From Bugula neritina (lineage: Eukaryota > Bryozoa > Gymnolaemata > Cheilostomatida > Bugulidae): 64,000 nt of DNA. Location of the stretch: positions 3,418,501 to 3,482,500 of the forward strand of contig OZ037772.1 in the NCBI GenBank assembly GCA_964035545.1, read 5' to 3'. How positions within the stretch are numbered: position 1 is the stretch's first letter; each line of letters begins with the position of its first letter. Shown piece by piece: positions 57,005-64,000 of the stretch. The position numbers and the translations under genes are program-made. Under the pieces are notes generated by a model. The model ran no database searches. It was given only the letters and a program-made list of their open reading frames with translations, and was not told where the DNA came from.

Positions 57005-57360
57005 TGTAATGGATTCTCATCCTCTATTGTTCTGAAATAACTGCGTGCATCAGTATACTATAAATACTGTTGCGTATCGTATAATTACAGCATTAAGAAC
57101 GATACGCAACAGTATTTATAGTTAGGTAAGCTAGCTTGCTAATGCCTAAGTATGGTGATTACTGTTAAGCTTTCAGCATAATGTAATTTTACTGAAATAC
57201 GCATTCTGAAGTTATGTAATATTTTTTTTACTAATGTTGCTTTCTTTTGTGTGTGTCCTTTGTTGCTGAGATCGGCATTTCGGTTTTCCGAAATGCCGAT
57301 ATGCCGAAAATCGGCGTTTTGGCATTTCGGAGTCCCGAAATGCCGATATTCGGCATTTCG
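57005..57360 (+). repeat. 3' LTR, truncated and internally inverted
   Basis: Matches the first part of the 5' LTR and stops abruptly within the palindromic block (after GGCATTTCG). Its TATA box, R region and poly(A) signal are lost. At 57060-57122 a 20-bp segment is inverted relative to the 5' LTR and now flanked by inverted copies of CTATAAATACTGTTGCGTAT plus CG. Confidence 0.9.
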
Positions 57361-57879
57361 AGTGCACTCAATATCTCATGTTTACTCACGACAACCTGTT
57401 TGCTTAGCAGAATATTGGATATCCCATTCCTAACCTAGACTACACAATGTTCTCCAACCTATCACATGACACTAGTAAAACTATACAATTCAAGAAAATC
57501 AATGATGTATTTAAACATGAAAAATAACCCAATGTTGAGTCGACCGGCCTTTTAATTTGCAGTGAAATTTACTTGCACTCAATTCCCATAAAATAATGTT
57601 AAAATTGCATTTGAAATAGTCCGGCAGCCATACAGGCTCATCTGGTAATGTACGTCATTCGAAACATCAACAATTATATGTCCCAGATGTTGCAGCAGAT
57701 AAATATTTCCAGGCTCATGGAGGTACCAGAAAAAATAGTAGGTAAATAAAAACTGTATGACCAGCAGCGTAAATAAATAAACTAATGTCTGGCAGATAAA
57801 TGTAAGTAAAGTTTCAGATACGGACGCTGTACTGTTAGCATACATACTACACATAATATGTTGAGTTGAGTAAATAAGC
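57361..57879. other. Interval without a supported gene
   Basis: Unique AT-rich DNA beyond the truncated LTR. No coding or RNA signal seen. Confidence 0.45.
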
Positions 57880-57969
57880 AGGAAATAGTCATACAGGAAG
57901 TAGTTGCACAGAAAGTGATGAAACAGGAAGTGATGAAACAGGAAGTAGTTGCACAGGAAGTACTGATAC
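57880..57969. repeat. 15-bp minisatellite, six units
   Basis: Units AGGAAGTAGTTGCAC and AGGAAGTGATGAAAC with variants, exactly 15 bp each. Because 15 is a multiple of three, the minus strand keeps a long open frame with a five-residue repeat (NYFLF/HHFLC-like). I treat that frame as a by-product. Confidence 0.93.
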
Positions 57970-58267
57970 CCTTCTCTGAGTGAGATAGAGTGTGAACACC
58001 GAGTGTGACCTTGAACTCTTGTCATGCATGCCGGTACTGACAGTGGCACGCTGCCGATTACCCAGAGTCAGCAGTTTCTACGGAACATGAAACACATTTG
58101 ATTACCAGCTGCAGAAGTCTTGAGATGTTCTCTTAAGTGAAATTAGTCCACAATTCTTTTCAAATAGATATAAAACATATATAAAAGTTTGAGAGTTGAA
58201 GTTTGAAGGCTATAATAATGCATACATTCTGTTTGTTGCTCGAGAAAGCTTTATTATTTGCCAGCAG

Positions 58268-58400
58268 ATCGGGAATCTTCTCGTTGTAGATCTCAAAGAA
58301 AGATGTCTCCACATTCACAGAACACTGAAACATGAAGTAGACGACATAATGGCACTGCTGAAATATAATGCAGACATAAAACCATCACAACAAAGTCAAG
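58268..58400 (+). other. Candidate + strand exon
   Basis: Between TTTGCCAG and GTAAAAAG the frame reads QIGNLLVVDLKERCLHIHRT and continues helically to PSQQSQG. Amino-acid composition is protein-like, but there is no family match and no partner exon. Weak. Confidence 0.25.
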
Positions 58401-58593
58401 GTAAAAAGATATTGTTGCTAAAAAGTTATGTATATAATAATTTATTTCAGATTTGTGCAATTATTATGAAATAACACTCTATACTAGTCTATCGTCATCA
58501 AAACATAACTCTGATTAGCTACTCTGTGATAATGTTCCCTCTAATCTGTAGCTCAAAAAGAGTAAATAATAGCCTCAGTACCATCAGACTCAC

Positions 58594-59684
58594 CACATTA
58601 TTATTGGCGAACTGTAGCTTGTTGACCCTGTGAAACAGCTCTTCGGAGAATCTTGGTATAACTCCATCACCGCTGCTGTGTCCCATAATGCTGTAACTCT
58701 TCCCAGACCCTGTCTGGCCGTACACAAACAGACAAGTGTTGTAACCTTGAAACGCTCTCGTCAAAATGGGTTGGGCAACGCATCCATACAACCTCTGATG
58801 ACTGGAGAATCCCGGGCTATGCGAGTCAAAAGAGTCGAACGAGCAGTCGTACTGAGACGTGTGTGCCGGACTGCTATCTGAAAGAATATGGGAAAGGCTA
58901 CAAACAGCACAGCTAAACAGAGGTCAAAGGACATTCAAACAGGTGAAATACACTTTAATACAGCCGAACAGTAACTCAAATGAGTTTATGGAAGCTATAT
59001 AAATGTTCATATTTCCTCTTAAGTGAAGAGGGGACAACTCCACTGATTAGTTTAATAAACAAGTATTCCTTGTGAGACGCAGTGTTTGAGTGTATACTTG
59101 TGCTGGTTAAAGCAGAGTGTGAACAAAAGTATTTCAAATACGTGGTCGCAGTGTCGTACTGACTAGGTGGAGTCCCCTACAACAGAAGCAGGGTGCTCTG
59201 TTGCAGATGAGACTGTTCATGTTGAGGAACTAAAAGACCTGCCCTCACCACCACCAGCCATACAGTTGCCCCCCCCCCCCCCGACACTCATTTGGACTAC
59301 TTCTACTGCTAGTATTTTGTGGAGCCTGATCCATGTATAATAGAGTGACCTAGACCCACCGACTATCTTCTTCTCTCATCTCTCCGCCCTTCTCACCCTC
59401 CCGTCATAATAAGAGGAAGAGTTGCATTAGTCGGCTACCAGTAATATAGAGGAGAGAGATTCAGACGCCGCGATCTCCAGCACTGATCACACAGCAATTA
59501 GGTCACTGCTATTATCAGTACATGCTATATTAGAAGTAGCAACATGGCTACCAACAACATAGCAATGTGCACTTCTTTCAACTCACCTGAGTGAACAGGA
59601 AGAGAAGTAAATGCTCTGCTTTGAGCTGATTGACTTCTGGTGCCATTACTAAATACTAGTTGAGTCACAGAATCTGGTAGTTTA
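58594..59684 (-). CDS. KIF14-like kinesin motor domain, N-terminal half (partial)
   Basis: Two exons read right to left with matching phase: 59587-59684 (LPDSVTQLVFSNGTRSQSAQ) and 58594-58877. The second has YDCSFDSFDS, then AFQGYNTCLFVYGQTGSGKS, with the P-loop GQTGSGKS that binds ATP, then YSIMG and GVIPRFSEELF. The wording around the P-loop and the IPRF block resembles KIF14 and other kinesin-3-like motors, which move along microtubules during cytokinesis. The exons for switch I (SSR) and switch II (DxxGSE) should lie at lower coordinates, but I find neither between 58593 and the retrotransposon nor between it and 48600. The gene is therefore partial here: exons lost, or a half-motor pseudogene. 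Confidence 0.75.
59269..59282. repeat. Poly-C run (14)
   Basis: Uninterrupted C homopolymer, liable to length errors. Confidence 0.95.
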
Positions 59685-60586
59685 CTAAAACATACAAAGA
59701 AACAGTCAGACTTGCTTTTCAAGGTTTCTATATCAAAAATCATATTAATGTGAAGCATGATAAAAATAACTCAGTGTACATACTGTAAGTGAAAACAACA
59801 TTTAAAGCAAGTGGGCTTATATGGTCAGAATTTGAGTAAAATACTCTTTAAGAAATCCTATGCCAACAAACACTGCGTGATAGATAACTTCTATTTAATT
59901 TTATAATCATTATTCTACAAAATTATATTTATTTTACAAGCAAATTCAATAACTTTATCAAAAAAGTTCTATGATTATATGATCGATCAAAATCTCAGTA
60001 AAGATACAACTAATATACATAGTACTAAGATGTTATGAAGAGTAACTCAAATAATTCTAACATAGCTGTGTTTTATTACTTTGAGTTACAACAACAGTTG
60101 TGCTCAGACTAGACTGCGGATGTGTAAGATCGTTGTGCAGACAAAGCATCACAGTAAACATGCCTACTGTCACTGCCTTGACAAAACCTCATGTTACCCT
60201 GTATGCTAATCATATTGATAAAAGTTATTTTTAGTTGAATTAATTTTCCGGCTTATAGTATGAATCTGCACTTACGCCACATATTGGTTACTAGAGGGCG
60301 CTCCAGGTAGGCCAGTCTCATGCGCAGCGACAGAACCATATTGATAACTTGACTGTGTGATAGGACTTTTATTACTGCAGCACGGTTAGGAAATTATGTC
60401 TATTAAAGTAAAGTCCGAAAAATTACAAAGAAATACAGTGATTGACTAGTTAGATATACATTAAATAAACATAATAAAACGCAGATAATAAATTATATAC
60501 ATGTTATTAAATTAAATTTTGTGACTAAAACAAAATCCTTGTAGCTATCCATGCTGATCTTTTGACAGCGGTATAAAAACAAGCAC

Positions 60587-60649
60587 CTGTCACACATCCG
60601 GATTGGGCATTGTCTCCCCCGCCATGACTGACTCGCTTCTTAGACTGAT
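60587..60649 (-). CDS. Candidate minus-strand exon (21 codons)
   Basis: Bounded by TTTTCAG and GTGCTTG on the minus strand; reads DQSKKRVSHGGGDNAQSGCV in one frame. Possibly an upstream exon of the kinesin gene; no domain is recognisable. Confidence 0.3.
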
Positions 60650-61071
60650 CTGAAAATGCATCAATTGAGTAAAAAACAGGTTTGCATATTGCATAATAAT
60701 ATAAATGTTGACAAAAAGACATAAATTGAAAGTTAAAAGTTAAACTAATTATTGATAAGAAAGACTGGGTTCTTACAGCACCTACTTGAAAGGCACACTA
60801 TTATATATAACTATATTTTTGTTGTACAGATCAACATCTGCAGTTTTTCAGAGAAACTAAACTGAATTATGTTGTAAGGCTATTCATGCTATAGTTAACC
60901 ACTACTATCAATCAATAAAAACAGAAACTGAAAATATCTCTAGTTACTGTGACATTTCAAAAATGTTGTAAGAAAAATTATTCCAACTGGTAGAAATTGA
61001 AAAATTATATTTATAAAAATATTGCAACCTGTAGAAAATTTCAAAAATGTTTTCAAACAAATCTAAATTTA

Positions 61072-61302
<231 letters not shown>

Positions 61303-61396
61303 TTAATAAATCGACAGTGAAACAATAAACAGTGTCTGTGATAGAGGTGGATCTACAAAAAGGACCATGCGTAGCGTAATAGTGTGAGTGTTTTAG

Positions 61397-61762
61397 AACC
61401 AGACACTATTGGTGATGTTTGAAGAGCCCCAGTCATAACTTTGTCCATAATGGAGATAGACCTATAAAAGGGACAGCTGTGGTGTACTGAGTAGAGTGCT
61501 GGCCTAGTAAACATAAGGTCAGTGGTTGGAGTTCAAACACAGACAGTGATGTGAGAAAGAGCATCCAGTAACAATTGCTCCTGCTTCACAAGGTCAACAT
61601 AAATAAAAAAAAACAAACAAAAAGATGGAGCAGCTGTGGGCTAGTGGTTAGAGCACTGGTTTAGTAAACACAAAGTCACGGGTTCAAACCACAGTAAAGG
61701 CTATTGGTGATGTTAGGAAGACCATCCAGTCATAATTGCTCTAATGTCCCACCTGAACATGT
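61397..61762 (+). repeat. Tandem tRNA-derived SINEs
   Basis: Two copies, 61471-61607 and 61627-61762, plus a tail-only piece at 61397-61460. Copy 2 has a good pol III A box (GGGCTAGTGGTTAGAGC) and B box (GGGTTCAAACC) and the tail ATTGGTGATGTTAGGAAGAC; copy 1 is more diverged (GGAGTTCAAAC). They are separated by an A-rich linker. tRNA-derived SINE family, not a functional tRNA. Confidence 0.75.
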
Positions 61763-62396
61763 CCTTAGTCTGGTTTAGAAAGACTCTTTCCACCAGGGGT
61801 TTCTCACAGGGATAGTGACTATACACTCACAAGAGTTTTACAATTATTAAAGCAGCAGAATTAGCAGAACATCAGTGAATGTAAACTCAGGTGAATTTTT
61901 TAAAATTTATAACATCAAACTAGGACACAGACCTCTAACATAAACTCAAAAAGCCTATTGTCAAAACCCTGCCGTTGCCTCCTCTCATGGACATGGAAGT
62001 CAAGGATACACAGTGGTTACACCTCTCTCTGACTACCTTGGTGGTCGTAGAGAAACAACTTCTTGATAAAACCAACAGCTGTGCCTATTTATTACTGCAA
62101 CAGTATGAAATTATCAGCAACTTGCAAACAGAGAAAGCTTAATCAAAAACAAAATTCAGTTTTCCAAATGTATGTAAGCTTTTAAGGAAAAAAATAAAAA
62201 TTGGCAGCCAATTACAGAGCAAAATGTCACCTTACAATTTGTATACTTTCAGCTTAACGTGAACATCAAATATGCAAAATAGAAAACTCTATAGTCTGAG
62301 AATTTATAACTTTAGCCCAGTAAAATAGTGTGTATTTCGAGTGCTGCCTAACTGCCCTGCATCCAATTAAAGGTATTAGAATAGATGATGACTCAC
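61763..62396. other. Probable intronic interval
   Basis: No gene or repeat signal that I can support. Confidence 0.4.
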
Positions 62397-62552
62397 CTAT
62401 TTGACTGACATTCAGTAGAGATACAAACTCTTTGGTGAGTATAGGAAAGCTTGCTGCTAGTAGTTGTCACAGTTGAAAGGCCCTGGGCTCTCTCGGGTGC
62501 CTCACCCAGTCTGTCAATGACGTGGCACAGGTGCTCCTGAGTGCTTGGGAGA
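62397..62552 (-). CDS. Candidate minus-strand exon
   Basis: Between CCTTTAG and GTGAGTC on the minus strand the frame reads STQEHLCHVIDRLGEAPERA and continues to CISTECQSNR. Borders are good. No family recognised. Likely an exon of the gene that continues at 61137-61284. Confidence 0.45.
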
Positions 62553-62659
62553 CTAAAGGGAAATTTCATGACATCATTTCCTTCCATATTACAACAGTAA
62601 GTAGATATATTATGATCAATACCAAAACTATGCCAACCCAATTTCCAAACTACCATTCA

Positions 62660-64000
62660 GATTTGGCATGTAAGCCAATAAATTAATATGAATAGACTCA
62701 TTTCAAACTATCACAAGAGTTTGCTATTTTATGATGCTGTAAGTAAACTGTGGTATAAAAATTAATGTAAAACACGCTTTTTAGTGACTGTAGTACATGT
62801 AGAACTAGTAGTTTCTCAAAATTTTATAATGCAAAAAACTCTAAAATTTTATGCTGATTCATCAACTTATATTTTAATGTAGAATACCTCTATCCTCTTT
62901 TCTAACTGTAGATCACTCACTATCTATGTTTGTATACATATCATTTGTTAAAAGACTCTCAATTTATCAGATTATTTAAAACTACATTTTTCTCTTTATT
63001 TCACTTAAATTTCAACATAAAAATTCAATTGAGTATGAAATAACGTTAAAATTAACTTCAAGAATCTTGGTATGTTTTTAAAAATATAAAACCCTATTTC
63101 AAACTTTGATAATTTAGAAAAAATTAGTTTAAAATCATTTGTATATAATTGCAGCAACAATTACTATTAGTTAATTGAAAAAGGTTTTGATTTAGCTGAC
63201 CTATGGCTAATAATAAATTGTTCAAATTTTTGTACACGTGTCACCAACTTTAAATTACTTAGTTTACAAATACTTTTGCTGGTCTTAAGAGTCTATCGAT
63301 GATAAAAATAGTCTTTCCTTCCACAAGTGAGCTAACATTGAAATCAACATTTATTTGATCTTGTCTTCAGCTTCTGCCCAGATATGGCAATTTCAACTTG
63401 CTAAACCAAAATTGAAAAGTTCATTTCTATCATTATTGCATATGAAATGAGCATTTCGCAGTTGAACTCATCAGAAATGACAGAATTAATATGAAAAAAA
63501 TGAAATACAGTTTAAATTAGATCAAATTTGTTTGCAGTTTTACTGCATTGTCATGGCCCATGAGCATAATATCAACATGTATACAGCTAATAGCATGACT
63601 GTTTTACTACTAATATTATAAGTTTTTACTTTCAGCATAATCGACTATTACACTTACTATAGCAATAGGCATGGTCAATGACCATAAATTAAGTGTTAGC
63701 ATGGCTATCAGTAATAAGTACAGCATAATAGATTATTATTATAAATGTATTTATACAAATAGTAACGGTAATACTAAAAGTAATATTTTTAGCTATAATT
63801 GGTATCCACCAGTTTGCACTACAATTTTAAATTACATACAGCTTCAACTTGAAAGTAAGAGTGAAACGTTTAATAGTTATTACTATAACTATGACTAATA
63901 AGATTAGTATAATATGGTAAACCTGATACTTAACCTATTTGTAGATTCTAAACTTTTAAATTAGACCTAATAGTAATAGTAATAGTAGTAGCAGCAACCT
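62660..64000. other. AT-rich right end of the window
   Basis: No supported gene. A 75-codon frame at 63671-63898 is Asn/Tyr/Ser-rich and unconvincing. The extreme end has a short TAGTAA simple repeat (about 63967-63990). Confidence 0.5.

Larger units (their letters stand above)
51221..57360 (+). mobile_element. Ty3/gypsy LTR retrotransposon, defective
   Basis: 5' LTR 51221-51778, primer-binding site, gag, a remnant of protease, pol (RT, RNase H, integrase), polypurine tract, and a 3' LTR truncated after 356 bp. The internal part is GC-rich, in sharp contrast to the AT-rich surroundings, LTRs included. Lesions: deletion of the gag end and the protease active site, a TGA before pol, YLDN in place of the catalytic YxDD, and a rearranged, truncated 3' LTR. 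No target duplication can be checked because the right end is lost. Confidence 0.95.

Noticed and set aside
63671-63898. 75-codon Asn/Tyr-rich ORF near the right edge
   Set aside because: Low-complexity AT-rich translation without family signal.

Overview
The window is animal nuclear DNA, probably from a marine or other invertebrate. Genes have introns with canonical GT..AG borders, the background is AT-rich, and the host-type fragments (a KIF14-like kinesin motor, a ZEB/zfh-1-like zinc finger, a DUF4806-like gene) are metazoan. The phylum cannot be read from the sequence. Almost everything recognisable is mobile DNA or the wreckage of duplicated genes.

1) 148-16295: a structurally complete Polinton/Maverick (virus-like DNA transposon). 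It has 180/206-bp terminal inverted repeats beginning AG and ending CT, and a perfect 6-bp target duplication (AATGAA) on both sides. All genes are on the + strand: a membrane protein, a three-exon gene of unknown function, a 14-copy 109-bp tandem array in which every unit carries a TATA-like box, a protein-primed DNA polymerase B (intron-bearing, with an in-frame TGA inside catalytic motif A), a small all-helical protein that looks Bcl-2-like, a packaging ATPase, two small virion-type proteins, a chromodomain integrase, minor capsid (penton), a basic core-like protein, major capsid and an adenain-type cysteine protease. Together they form a replication, integration and virion-morphogenesis set. 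Several late genes overlap as ATGA or TGATG, suggesting coupled translation.

2) 16296-19190: host flank with retroelement debris (gypsy-type gag piece, copia-type gag start), a ZEB-like zinc-finger exon relic and a 22-bp minisatellite.

3) 19191-48643: a tandem segmental duplication, copy A (19191-34394) and copy B (34532-48643), joined at a GA-rich simple tract. Each copy carries a DUF4806-like gene (+), a gypsy gag fragment (+), a TA-rich microsatellite, an unknown ORF (+) and 3'-terminal exons of a minus-strand gene. The two copies have decayed in different ways.

4) 48644-57360: degenerate repeats, two duplicated coiled-coil exon fragments, then a GC-rich Ty3/gypsy LTR retrotransposon (51221-57360). 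It keeps a nearly full pol frame but is dead on several counts: no protease active site, a nonsense codon, reverse-transcriptase YLDD changed to YLDN, and a truncated, rearranged 3' LTR.

5) 57361-64000: a 15-bp minisatellite, minus-strand exons including the P-loop half of a KIF14-like kinesin motor, a tandem pair of tRNA-derived SINEs, and AT-rich sequence without recognisable genes.

The most notable observations are the intact-ended Polinton with its TATA-bearing repeat array, the spliced Polinton genes, the possible viral Bcl-2 homologue, and the 15-kb tandem duplication whose copies carry complementary lesions.
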